From positions 47,501-109,500 of the forward strand of contig CAJNDS010002145.1 of assembly GCA_905221605.1 (NCBI GenBank): a stretch of DNA of 62,000 nucleotides, read 5' to 3'. The stretch is from Symbiodinium natans. Lineage: Eukaryota; Sar; Dinophyceae; Suessiales; Symbiodiniaceae. Shown here one piece after another: positions 11,402 through 21,300 of the stretch. The notes below the pieces were generated by a model. That model searched no databases, was not told the origin of the DNA, and saw only the letters and a program-made list of their open reading frames with translations. Each line of letters starts with the position of its first letter. The stretch's first letter is position 1. The position numbers and the translations under genes are program-made.

Positions 11402-11497
11402 GGATGTTCCCCCTTATGCTAACTAACAGTCCTTCGTAGGATTATGGTATCCCCTAGTATGATCCCGATTAAGGACTAGTAAAGCGGGGAACATCCC
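11402..11497. repeat. Palindromic dispersed repeat, copy 2 (MITE-like)
   Basis: A 96-bp unit, GGATGTTCCCCC...GGGGAACATCCC, with the interior AACAGTCCTTCGTAGGATTA and CCCGATTAAGGAC shared with copies 1 and 3. The inverted termini are intact at about 11 bp. Confidence 0.7.
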
Positions 11498-11789
11498 AAT
11501 GTTTTGAGCTGAGGGCAACCCTTGTTGGAAGGGGGGGGGAGGGGGTGGGTCCCTTTCAGAGGAGTCTTCTATGTTTGTTTGGGGTGTATAAGGGAAGTTA
11601 GGGCAGTTTAGGGCTTCGGGGAGACTCCAGTCTGGGGGCGAGGCGAAGGTGAACGGGCGCAGGTTTCCAGGGCTGTGGTGCTTTGCGGTTTGGGTGGTTC
11701 CGAGGGGATGCTCCACCTGCCTAGAAACCCAACGCCCACGTTCCAGAACCGAACTCGATAAAGGGTTTAGGGTTTAGGGTTTAGGGGTG

Positions 11790-12060
11790 ATATAACAAGT
11801 GACAAACAACCGAACCACAATTTCATTATCGAATAGAACAATCAAACATGGAGAGCATGTAGTTGTGAAAATGTAGAATGTGAACAGATGATCATGCAAT
11901 GTCATAATAACATGATGCTACAACAATATAATCGTATACGAATATCACAATATAACGAGCATACGTGTTTTATGATAAAGAAACATCAAACATGATAAGC
12001 GCAGTAGTAACAAATGAATGAAATATCGTAGCGCCCGAGTCCCTGAAACTTTGAAACAAA
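11790..12060. other. AT-rich island without genes
   Basis: About 270 bp of AT-rich sequence (ATAACAAG, ATATCACAATATAACG and similar) in otherwise GC-rich, repeat-filled surroundings. No ORF or RNA gene is recognised. Confidence 0.6.
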
Positions 12061-12704
12061 AGACCCCACCAAACCCTAAACTCTAAACTCTAAACCCTAA
12101 ACCCTAAACCCTAAACCCTAAACCAGGCAGTCCCAGGCGCTGAGACATCGAAGGACGCCAGGGGCATGGAGCGGAGCAAGCGCAAACTTTGTTGCCAGTG
12201 AGCTCCCTTGCCCCAGGCCGTGATGCCTTGTTGGGTGCGGTTTGCAGGATTTGGGGCGATTACAGTGTCATGGATACAGGGACACTAAGGGAATACAAAA
12301 GTACTTATTCCGACCCCTATACTACAGGAATTCAGGGAACCTCCCTGAGGGCCAACCACGGAGCCAAGCGCAGTTTAGCGTTTAGGATTTAGGGCCCCTA
12401 CCGGTCCCATCTAGCTACAGTCCAGCACTTGAGTGAGCCAGCTCCGTTCCAGCCAACTCCCATAAACAACTACTTCTTTTCATGTGATGAGCTAACAAGA
12501 TAATGCGGTTGCAGAGGGATTCGGCCCGTGAAACTTGAAAGGTTGATTCCACATGAATCCCAGAATGGGGCAACGCAGCTTTGGGTTTCAACTCTAAACC
12601 CTGAACCCTACACCCTAAACCCTAAACCCCAAGTCCCCAAATCCCGACATCCCCCCAAAAACGGTGGACAAAAAGCTCAAACAAACAAAACAAAAACTCA
12701 AGCC

Positions 12705-12790
12705 CGGGCGCCTGCGTTCATGGTGCCTTGGTCGCTGCAAGGCGCGGCGGCCAAGAGGTGCAGCGCCCAGGGCCAGTGCGAAGAGCGGCT
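12705..12790 (-). CDS. Weak PPR-like fragment, HWPWALHLLAA
   Basis: The minus strand contains SSHWPWALHLLAAAP then TMNAGA, resembling PPR helix B (xQWxxALxLLxxM) followed by a degraded helix A. A GTCAG acceptor-like site lies upstream. No ACEK signature remains, so this is tentative. Confidence 0.35.
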
Positions 12791-12805
12791 GACGGGAGGA
12801 TTGGG

Positions 12806-13037
12806 GTTTAGGGTTTAGGGTTTAGGGTTTAGGGTTTAGGGTTTAGGGTTTAGGGTTTAGGGTTTAGGGTTTAGGGTTTAGGGTTTAGGGTTTAGGGTTT
12901 AGGGTTTAGGGTTTAGGGTTTAGGGTTTAGGGTTTAGGGTTTAGGGTTTAGGGTTTAGGGTTTAGGGTTTAGGGTTTAGGGTTTAGGGTTTAGGGTTTAG
13001 GGTTTGGGGTTTAGGGTTTAGGGTTTAGGGTTTAGGG
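12806..13037 (+). repeat. Longest pure TTTAGGG array
   Basis: About 33 head-to-tail copies of TTTAGGG with essentially one variant unit (TTTGGGG) near the right end. It is the longest and cleanest telomeric block here and probably the youngest. It is followed by unique sequence starting near 13,038. Confidence 0.95.
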
Positions 13038-13465
13038 CTCCTAAGCTCCTAGGCTTAGAGGGGCATTTCCCGAAATAGTCAGAGGATCCATTGCACAAGG
13101 GACACCTCTTCTGGGAAACTCTCCCATAGAGCTTCGGATTCTTTGAAGTCTGTGTGGCTCCCTAGCCCCAGGTGCGTCGTGCTGTGAGTGTGAGGCCCGT
13201 TCACCTGTGTTCTTCTCTGAGCACTACGAGTTTAGGGTTTAGGTTTAGGATTTAGGGTTTGGTGGTGTAGAGTTTCGGTTTTGTTTAGGATGTTACGGTG
13301 AGGAAAAACACCTCAACCCCCAACCATAAACGCGAAAACGAATCCCCCAACCACCCTTGCCACCCTAAACTATGTAGTTGCAGACTCCAGTCCCTAACCC
13401 AAACCCCAACTGGAACCTGGAACCTGGAACCTTCAACCCTAAACCCTAAACCCTACTTTAAGCTG

Positions 13466-13545
13466 GGCCTGCACACGCCCATGGTCGCTGCGACGACCTG
13501 TGGGTCCACGTCGTCTTCGGCCTCAGGGGCGTTCAGAAGTTGAGG
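13466..13545 (-). CDS. Weak PPR-like fragment, DDVDPQVVAATMGVC
   Basis: The minus strand reads QLLNAPEAEDDVDPQVV followed by AATMGVC, similar in layout to the clear PPR exon at 8,064 (MxxDDVxPxVVTYxA). The surrounding sequence is telomere-like. The fit is moderate at best. Confidence 0.35.
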
Positions 13546-14469
13546 GCTTTAGGGTTTTAATGTTGAACCCTGATTAGTGTAGGCCCCCCCCCCCCCCCCG
13601 GAACAGTCGAGGCTGGATTTTGCTCTTTTTAGACGGCCCCAGGGCTTTACATGATTCAAATAGGGAGGAGTTCAGATAAGTTTGAAAGGGGCAGTGATGC
13701 CCGGCAATCTTTTTTTAAAGGCGCGCCACGTGGAATTTTCTTACGGCGCCCGGACGATTTGACTTTAAACAGGGACTCACAAACAGTCAGGATGTCCTGA
13801 ATAACACGGCCAAATTGACTTTATAGAGGAGGCCCCTGCTTAACAGGGTCCAACATTAGTGTTTAGGGCAAGTTTAGGGTTTAGGGTTTAGGGTCTTCAG
13901 GGCTTAGGGTACCAGCTTCCGAACATGAAAGGCGTAAGCCCTCCGAGCTAACATTCAAAGGCCCGATGCCGGAACTCTGCCCTCCGAACCCTAACCCCTA
14001 CTAGGTCGCCCAGTAACCTAGGATGAAAAAGGTGCCCTTTTTTGCTTAAAGGGGTTTCTAAGGGAACCTAAACCTACCAAAAAGGGAATAAGGGTACTGG
14101 GCATCCTAGCCTAGACGCTGTAAGCCCTAAACCGAAACCTCTGACTGATTCAAACCTTCCCCCCAAAGACCTTCAGCAAGCTCTCGACCCTGAACTTTTC
14201 TCCCCTTCGCCCTAAACCCTGGAACCCTACACCCTTTCATCCCCCAGCTTGAAAACTCTTGGACCTTCAAGCCCAAAATCCTGAGCGAGCCTGGGGAGGA
14301 CCTAGAAAACAGGCTACCAAAAGCTTCTGGGCTCCGGTATGGTAACTTCCACAGGGGACGACTCTGAATAGAAGGGTTGCTACAGACAAGATACGGCCCC
14401 AAAGCCAAACACCGAAGCTTCAAGCCCCCTAAACTGCAGTTAAGCCCTCAACCTTCAACCCTAAACCCC

Positions 14470-14566
14470 TTTTCGGGGCCTTGTATAGTGCGCCGTAGGC
14501 GGCGAGCACCTGTGACCACTTGCCGGCCCTGCCAACTGCCGAGGCCAGCGTGCTCCTCCCGGGGAA
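14470..14566 (-). CDS. PPR-like fragment, TLASAVGRAGKWSQVLAAY
   Basis: The minus strand encodes TLASAVGRAGKWSQVLAAY, which fits a PPR helix pair (LxxAxGRAGKWxxVLxxY). It is the most upstream candidate of the minus-strand series. The flanks show no clear splice sites. Confidence 0.45.
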
Positions 14567-14915
14567 GTCGGGTGTTTCTCAGAGCGCGCTATGGGCCCCA
14601 ATTCCCCAGCACCCATGCGATAAGATCCCTGTGTCGGATATAGAACTATAAAAAATGGAAACAGGGTGTCGGAAAATCGTGGGGGGGGGGGGGGGGGGGG
14701 GGGGCGGGGAATTCCTGACGACGCATTGGCTGGCGCCTCATTACAGTTGGTGACGCTGCATTACGGCGACGCATTATTGGGGCACTTGGTGACTCCGCAT
14801 TGCGGCGACGCGTTATTGGCCCACTTGGTGACGCCGCATTCCAGCAACGCAACATCGGGCATTGTGCAGGCTCTGTGGAGTCTCCAGGATCCTAAAGATT
14901 CCCCATGCCCCCAGA

Positions 14916-15170
14916 CCACACAATGAAAATATAGGTCACCCCCGTGATCCATGACTTCTTACTTGGTGTATATAGTATTGAAACAACAGAGATGCATAAA
15001 CCGAATCCGTTTGCGTATTTGGCTTTGGATGGTTGTCGAATCCTCCTTGGTTTCATTCCACTCATATATATATATATACATGCATGCCACGAATATATGT
15101 ATGCAAATACATTATATATATATATATACATACACACACTCGCTCCTAACACGCAGAACATGGGGGGTGG
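14916..15170. other. Unique spacer with TA/ATACATAC microsatellites
   Basis: Overlapping open frames of 90-107 codons on both strands are driven by the TATATA tracts at 15,063-15,080 and 15,112-15,130. No domain is recognisable. A long poly-G tract near 14,681-14,704 lies just upstream. Confidence 0.55.
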
Positions 15171-15192
15171 GGGGGGGTTCCGAAATTTCAGT

Positions 15193-15245
15193 AGGGGTAC
15201 GTTATTGGGGTCCTGATTATCAGGGGAGTCCTTCTGTTTGGTGGT
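15193..15245. repeat. Dispersed repeat family B, copy 2
   Basis: GGTACGTTATTGGGGTCCTG then AGGGGAGTCCTTCTGTTTGG, a diverged member of the family at 5,515 and 16,124. Confidence 0.5.
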
Positions 15246-16123
15246 GTGTATGCGCGGCCCCCTTGTTCACGTAAACCCAAACCCTAATCCCTAAACCCTA
15301 AACCCTAAACCCTAAACCCTAAACCCTAAACCCCAAACCCCAAACCCTAAACCCTAAACCCTAAACCCAACCCCCCCAATCCAGATCTTCGACTCTCGGA
15401 GCAGTGCCAGGTCTGAGGGCCGCAAATTGCCCGCCTGGTGTGCGCGGAGTTTAGGGCTTGGGGTTTAGGGTTTAGGGCTAGGGTTTAGGGGCTTGGGGCT
15501 GAGGGTTTAGGGTTTAGGGTCTAGAGTTTCGTGTTTCGGGCTCAGGGGGCTTGAGGTTTAGGTCTTGGGCTTCGGCTCAGGGATCGGGGGCTTAAGGTTT
15601 AACACAAACAAACACCAATTGCTTCCAAACCCTAAACCCTAAACCCTAAACCCTAAACCCTAAACCCTAAACCCTAAACCCTAAACCCTAAACCCTAAAC
15701 CCAGGGCTTTGACCTTCGGGTGTCGTACCTTGAGGGACTAGAGGAGGGGGGTCCGTGCGAGGGACTCGGGGGGAATGTAGGGTCTATGTTGGGGTTACTT
15801 GGGTAATCTAAGGGGTCTATGGGGTCTTGATGAAGATCATGTAGAGTTCTAGGAACCCTAAACCCTAAACCCTAAACCCTAGACCCTATATATCCACCAT
15901 CCACCTCCTGGGCTGCGGTAGCCAGCCATCTCCGGGCCTGCTCGCCTGAGTCTTCACATGGGGGTTTCCGAAATTAGGGATTGGGTTTAGGGTTTAGGGT
16001 TTAGGGTTTAGGGTTTAGGGTTTAGGGTTTAGGGTTTAGGGTTGAGGGTTGAGGGTTTAGGGTTTAGGGTTTAGGGTTTAAGGTTTAGGGTTTAGGGTTT
16101 AGGGTTTAGGGTTTAGGGTTTGG

Positions 16124-16180
16124 GGGTACCTTGTTTGGGGTCCTGGTTGTAAGGGAATCCTACTATTTGGGGGTCTATAC
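16124..16180. repeat. Dispersed repeat family B, copy 3
   Basis: GGTACCTTGTTTGGGGTCCT then AAGGGAATCCTACTATTTGG. It directly follows a TTTAGGG array, as does copy 2 indirectly, suggesting these units travel with the telomeric blocks. Confidence 0.5.
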
Positions 16181-17060
16181 TAAGGGTCCCTATTTTCGGG
16201 TTAGGGTTTAAGGCTTATCCGATAACAGAGGGTTTCTAGGGTTCGGGTTTTTAGGGTCTAGGGTTTTCGGGGTTAGGGTTTTTAGGGTTTAGGTTTATAG
16301 GGTTCAGGGTTTAGGGGATGAGGGTTTGAGGTGTAGGGCTTAGGGCCGTTCTTACCACCTCTTACTCTTGTGATTGCGATGGCAACCTTTGTTCGTATGT
16401 TTTGGTATGACTCTTGCACCCTAAACCATAAACCCTAAACCAATTCCTCTTACTCTGAGCTTCTTACGCGCCCCATCGACAAGCAGCTAAGCCTGAACCT
16501 GGCGCCGTAAGCTCTTTTACTTTGAAGCCAAGGGGGAGTCTGGGGTGTGGGACGTCAAGGGTTTAGGTGTTAGGGTCACTCGTTCAGGGTTTGGGGTCTT
16601 TTAGCCTAAGCCCCGCAACGCAACCCGAAATCCCAAAACACGTGCGGCGAGGAGCGGTCGCGGCGACTGCCCCGGTCGAACTTCCTGGGGCACCAGCTCT
16701 ATAGACTAGCCAGCTGTATAGGAGGGGTAGGCTTTAGGGTTTAGGGTTTAGGGTTTACGGGGGATTCAGGAGCCGGGTTTGGGTTTGGGCTTCCAGGGTG
16801 CGTTTTTTCTATGCTGGTCCTCTCCTGTAACCCCAAACTCCTTTACACCACCATCCGACATCCCAAACCCTAGCCCCAGCTAATCCCTAAAGCCTGTCAA
16901 GCCCAAACCCTAAACCCTAAACCCCAAACCCCAAACCCTAAACCCGAAACCCAAAACCCGAAGGAGCCCCAAAACCACGAGGCCCCCTCAAACGCTACCC
17001 AGCGCAGCCAAAGCACAGCCGGCTCACGAGCTCTTGCAACTGCAAGGCCGAACCTGTCGT

Positions 17061-17222
17061 TGGTTTAGGGTTTGGGGGTTTTGGGGTTTGGGGTTTGGGG
17101 TTTGGGGTTTGGGGTTTGGGGTTTGGGGTTGGGGTTTGGGGTTTGGGGTTTGGGGTTTGGGGTTTGGGGTTTGGGGTTTGGGGTTTGGGGTTTGGGGTTT
17201 GGGGTTTCGGGGTTTGGGGTTT
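17061..17222 (+). repeat. TTTGGGG variant array
   Basis: More than twenty copies of TTTGGGG, a G-richer variant, with almost no canonical units. It ends beside the third copy of the palindromic repeat family at 17,226. Confidence 0.9.
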
Positions 17223-17225
17223 AGA

Positions 17226-17313
17226 GGTGTTCCCCCTTCTACGAACAGTCCTTCATAGGGATTAGAGGACCCCCCCCCCCCCCCCGAACAGAATCCCGAT
17301 TAAGGACTCGAAG
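17226..17313. repeat. Palindromic dispersed repeat, copy 3 (degenerate)
   Basis: It begins GGTGTTCCCCCTTCTACGA and keeps AACAGTCCTTCATAGGGATT and CCCGATTAAGGACT, but a run of about 17 C interrupts the middle and the right terminus is lost. Confidence 0.6.
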
Positions 17314-17809
17314 GTCCCTAAACCCTAAACCCTAAACCCTAAACCCTAAACCCCAAACCCTAAACCCTAAACCCTAGACCCATTTCGAGCTTTGGTGCCT
17401 CCTGCTTCGGGGGAGGGGGGCTGTTGGGGCTTTAAGAGTTTCCAGGGTTTCTGTGGCCGAAGGGTTTTGCAGGAACTAACAAAATGGAACCCCCCAGGTA
17501 ACCTCCCTGTACTAAGACCCTCTAAATGACCAGAAACCCTAAACCCTAAACCCTAAACCCTAAACCCTAAACCCTAAACCCTAAACCCTACATCCTAAGC
17601 CCAAAGTCCGCTTGAAGTCCTGGAAGGCCTATCATCAAACCTTAACCCGAACCTTAAGCCAAAGCTCCGTAAACCCTAAACCCTAAGCCCTCAAACTGAA
17701 ACCCTCAAACTTACACCCTAAACCCTAAACCCTAAACCCTAAACCCTAAACCCCAAACCCTAAACCCTAAACCCTAAACCCTAAGCCCTAAACCCTAAAC
17801 CCCTAAGTG

Positions 17810-18350
17810 GCATGGACCTTTAGGGTCTATTTGGCACTTCCTTTTTGTTTGCTATTTAAACGGTTCAATTCACACATACAATTTGTGGGGTTTAGGTTTA
17901 AGGCAAAATTTATGGCTTAGGGCTAGTTCGGTTCACGGCTCAGGGCTCCCATGTTTGGCATCACATCTCTTATTTTCCTAGGGCTTCGCCACCTACCTCT
18001 CATTCCGTTTTCCATTCAACCCTCGTGTAAGGGTCTGGTGTTTGCGATAAATATACTACTTTAGAAAAATCAATAATAACATAAATAACGCTAACTACAG
18101 GAGCTGCTGGAAATGACAAACCCTGAGCGCCCTCAAGTGTGTTGCTTTAATGAAGACGATAATATACTCTTTTGTTGATAAATATTCCCATGACCATATT
18201 GTTGTTTCAGCCGCTTTTAGCCTTTTCCTATTAGTGTTGTTTTTGTTTACCTGATATAACACCAAGGAAGGGGAAAGGGAAAACACCACTTCATCTCGAT
18301 GTGTTTATCTCTCCTTTCCTTCCCTCTCAAGATTTTTCTTTTGTTAATCT
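17810..18350. other. Unassigned unique DNA at the end of the telomeric region
   Basis: Telomeric repeats stop near 17,800. The following 500 bp are AT-richer and unique, with no gene recognised. Confidence 0.5.
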
Positions 18351-18379
18351 CCCTCTCTCTCTCTCTCTTCTTCGCTCTG

Positions 18380-18472
<93 letters not shown>
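18351..18472. repeat. (CT)n microsatellite
   Basis: A nearly pure CT dinucleotide run that produces artefactual LSLSLS / RERERE frames. Similar CT or GA tracts recur at about 24,395-24,480, 27,345-27,440 and 32,606-32,684. Confidence 0.95.
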
Positions 18473-18476
<4 letters not shown>

Positions 18477-18479
18477 GCC

Positions 18480-19095
18480 ATCTCTTGCTCTCTCATCCCT
18501 CCCCTCCCCTCTTTCCTTCCTCCCCTCCTTTCCAAAACTTTCTGCGGAGAATAAGGACAACAGAGAACAAAAAGGAAAAGATAGGATGAAGGCAGATGGT
18601 GGGGACAGGAAGGGAGAACTCCTCTTTCGCTCGGCTCACACGTTTTCTCTTCCCTTGCCTTCATCCTCTGCTCTTCTCCCTTTTCTCTTCATAAGAAGAA
18701 AGGACAAATGAAAGGAACCGAAAGCTCAGGGAAAGCAAGACGCCCTCGCTCTCATCATCTGCCCCTTCCTCGACTTCATTGCTCTATTCCTTGTTCTTCT
18801 CTCCTGTCTCATTGGTGATCAGTGATAAACCAAGACGAGCTTGCCGTTCTTTCATTTTCTTTTTCTGGTGGAAAGCTAAGAAGCAGGAAGGAGAGGAAGG
18901 AAAGTGGAGAAATAGAAAGAGAAGCAAGAACGGAAAGAACAATACGCAGAAATGACAGAGAGGAAGGGAGAACTGCAAGCCCAGCAGAAGAAGAAGAAGA
19001 TAGAGAGAGAGAGAGAGAGAGAGATGAAGATAAGATAAGGGTGAAAAGGTGAAAAGAATGAAAACAAAAATCTAACAGCAAAGTAGCTAAACAAA
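18480..19095. other. Strand-asymmetric purine/pyrimidine-rich DNA
   Basis: The plus strand changes from pyrimidine-rich to purine-rich (GAAAGG, AGAGAG) around 18,540-19,030. Open frames on both strands are low-complexity Arg/Glu or Ser/Leu. I see no gene. Confidence 0.6.
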
Positions 19096-19375
19096 ACCTT
19101 CTGGCCTACCCCTTCAACTCTAAACCACCCTAAACCCTCGGTACATTGAGATATAACGGCACAGTTCCCGTAGCATGCTATATCAGAAACCATTTATTCC
19201 TACGAGACGTACAACCGCCTAAAACACGGTGACAAAAAATAAAACAGCGAGGCATCTGAAAAGACTTTCTGGCCTTCCCCTTCAACTCTAAACCACTAAA
19301 CCCTCGCTATATAAAGGCTTAACAGCACAGTTCCCGTAGCACGCTATGTCATTTCTTCTTACGAGACGCACAACA
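19095..19375. repeat. Diverged tandem repeat, period about 167 bp
   Basis: CTTCTGGCC...CCCCTTCAACTCTAAACCAC and later CACAGTTCCCGTAGCA occur at about 19,097 and 19,264. It is a two-copy imperfect duplication without coding potential. Confidence 0.75.
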
Positions 19376-19910
19376 TAAACCAAGGTTTCGTATACTTTTT
19401 GTAGTCAGGATGTGATATCCTGTTGCTTTGGACGAGTATTACGTAAGACTTTAAGCGCCTGTGGGTCTTGCGGATAATTGGAGAATAAGCATCATCCTTG
19501 ACAAATGATAACCATGATGGGAGACCTGTGGGAAGCATTGAGAATGAAAAAGCAAGATACTTGCGAGCAATTACTTGCAGCCTGTTGGAAGGTCTCAGGA
19601 AATCGCGAAAGGACATTTGCTCACAGTATTCTCGTGTCCCTGGGGCTTAAAGTAAATGATTTTCCGCATTACCCTATGCGCTCGAATACTTCTGAGTCTC
19701 ATGGTTCGTTCTCCGCTATCGGTATTTGATACGCCATACATTTATCCTATATACACACTTGATGTGGGCACCTATTCTACGTACTTTCTCTTTGCGTTTT
19801 GCTGACTGAGAGATGTTTTCGGGTGTGAAAAGGCCTTACGCGCCAACATCTGCTTCTGGACAACAAAGTAGAGATAATATGTTTTGTGAAGGGGGGGCCA
19901 AGACAGTGCT
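19376..19910. other. Unassigned stretch before the segmental duplication
   Basis: There are short frames on both strands (75-85 codons) with no recognised domain. Confidence 0.4.
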
Positions 19911-19916
19911 TAATCG

Positions 19917-20350
19917 ACCCTGGGTTTGACGATTGAAGATTGAAGACGCCGGGGAACTCTCCCCGGATTGATGATGCTCCGGGGAGAGTTCCCGGGCATC
20001 TTCAATCTTCAACCTTCAAACACAGGGCCGATTAAGCGCTCCACCTGCTGCTTAATCGGCCCTTGGATTGAAGATTGAATATTGAATATGCCGGGGAACT
20101 CTCCCAGGAGTATCTTCAACCCCAGACCCCTGCCGATTAAGCACTTCATCTGCCTAGTCGGCCCAGGGTTGAGAATCCAGGATTGAAGGTGCTCCGGGGA
20201 GAGTTCCCGGGCATGTTCAATCTTCAAACCCAGGGCCGATTAAGCAGGCGGAGCGCTCAATCGGCCTTGAGGCCGAAGGATCAGGATTGAAGATTCTCGG
20301 GGAGAGTTCCCCGGCATCGTCAACCCGATTAAGCAGCTGGAGCCCTTACT
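19917..20350. repeat. Degenerate palindromic tandem repeats, copy 1
   Basis: Imperfect units of about 100-125 bp alternate GATTAAGC...TGCTTAATCGGCCC with GCCGGGGAACTCTCCCCGG or its inverse CCGGGGAGAGTTCCCGGG. Each half is itself nearly palindromic, so the array can form repeated hairpins. It opens the duplicated segment and recurs at 24,552-24,960. Confidence 0.8.
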
Positions 20351-20998
20351 CGGCCCTGGGGTCCAGTAGTTCAATATTTCATATGCTCTGCTAAAGTCTG
20401 TAGAATTTTCAAGCCCCCCTCCCAAAGACCCATCTGTATTTTGGTGTTTGGGATACCGTAAGCCAAAGCTAAATGAAAGGGAAGAAGTCCCTTTTTCCTC
20501 TGCCAATCTTCTTCCTCCCACTCCTCTCTTCCTCTCCTATTCCTTTCTTAGCATAGAGCATGGAGTGATGAGAGGGAAGGGGTGAAAGCGGATGAGAAAA
20601 GTGACAGAGAGGGCAGGGCGAAATCTTCATTTCCTTGCCTTTTTCGTCCCTCTCACCTCTCCTTCTCATCGTTCTCTTGCTTTCTCGTTTGAGAAGGATG
20701 TGGACAGGGCATGGAACAAGGCGAGGGAAGGGGGGGGGGGCGAAATCGAGTGAGAAAGGATGGAACAAGGAAGAAATGAGGAAAAATGGACAGGACAGGT
20801 CAGGTGTTTGGTTTGGCGACTACTATGTTGGCGGGCGGGGCTTGTCCGGCTTATAAAATCGGTTACGCCCTAATGACTTACCGTGGCTTACTAAGTGACT
20901 TAGGTGGCACTTAGCTTGTCCGCGGCATTAGCTTATAAGCGGACTTACGGACTTACGGACTTATGCAACTGGAGTTACAACTCCGAGCTAAGTCTGCC

Positions 20999-21300
20999 AC
21001 CCGGGCACGACCACGACGCGAGCACTAGACGGCCACGACACGGCCACGACATTCCCACGACGCGGCCCCAGAGCAACGACACGGCCACGACACGGCCACG
21101 ACATGCCCACGACATGCCCACGACACGCCCATGACGCAGCCCCGTGGCAAAGTGCCAAGCCGCCCGCGACACGGCCGCGACACGGCCACGACACGGCCAC
21201 GACACGGCCACGACATGCACGCGACAGGGCCCCAGAACAACGACACGCCCACGACACGGCCACGACATGCCCACGACACGCCCACGACATGTCGAGAGGC
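20999..21300. repeat. 11-bp minisatellite (CACGACACGGC)n
   Basis: Units of CACGACACGGC or CACGACATGCC are repeated, interrupted twice by a CCCCAGAGCAACGACAC-type higher-order segment. Three units make 33 bp, so several frames stay open as repeated RPRHGHD peptides; these are artefacts. Confidence 0.9.

Larger units (their letters stand above)
541..17810. repeat. Region of alternating interstitial telomeric (TTTAGGG/CCCTAAA) blocks
   Basis: The heptamer TTTAGGG, the plant/dinoflagellate telomere repeat, occurs as dozens of blocks. Blocks reading TTTAGGG on the plus strand include about 553-609, 1146-1197, 1990-2065, 2578-2668, 3005-3050, 5229-5281, 6232-6330, 7475-7556 and 15985-16120. Blocks reading CCCTAAA include about 2365-2465, 4486-4542, 8596-8662, 9798-9880, 15275-15370, 15628-15702, 17310-17375, 17533-17590 and 17713-17800. 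The strand flips many times, and unique DNA of 100-900 bp lies between blocks, so this is not a simple chromosome end. The spacers hold PPR fragments on the minus strand and small dispersed repeats, listed separately; other spacers show nothing I recognise. Confidence 0.9.

Noticed and set aside
1-18000. True chromosome end (telomere)
   Set aside because: Blocks alternate in orientation, are interrupted by unique DNA, and the window edge itself is not a repeat.
18299-18711. Ser/Leu-rich 136-codon ORF
   Set aside because: It lies in a (CT)n tract and has an equally open antisense frame.
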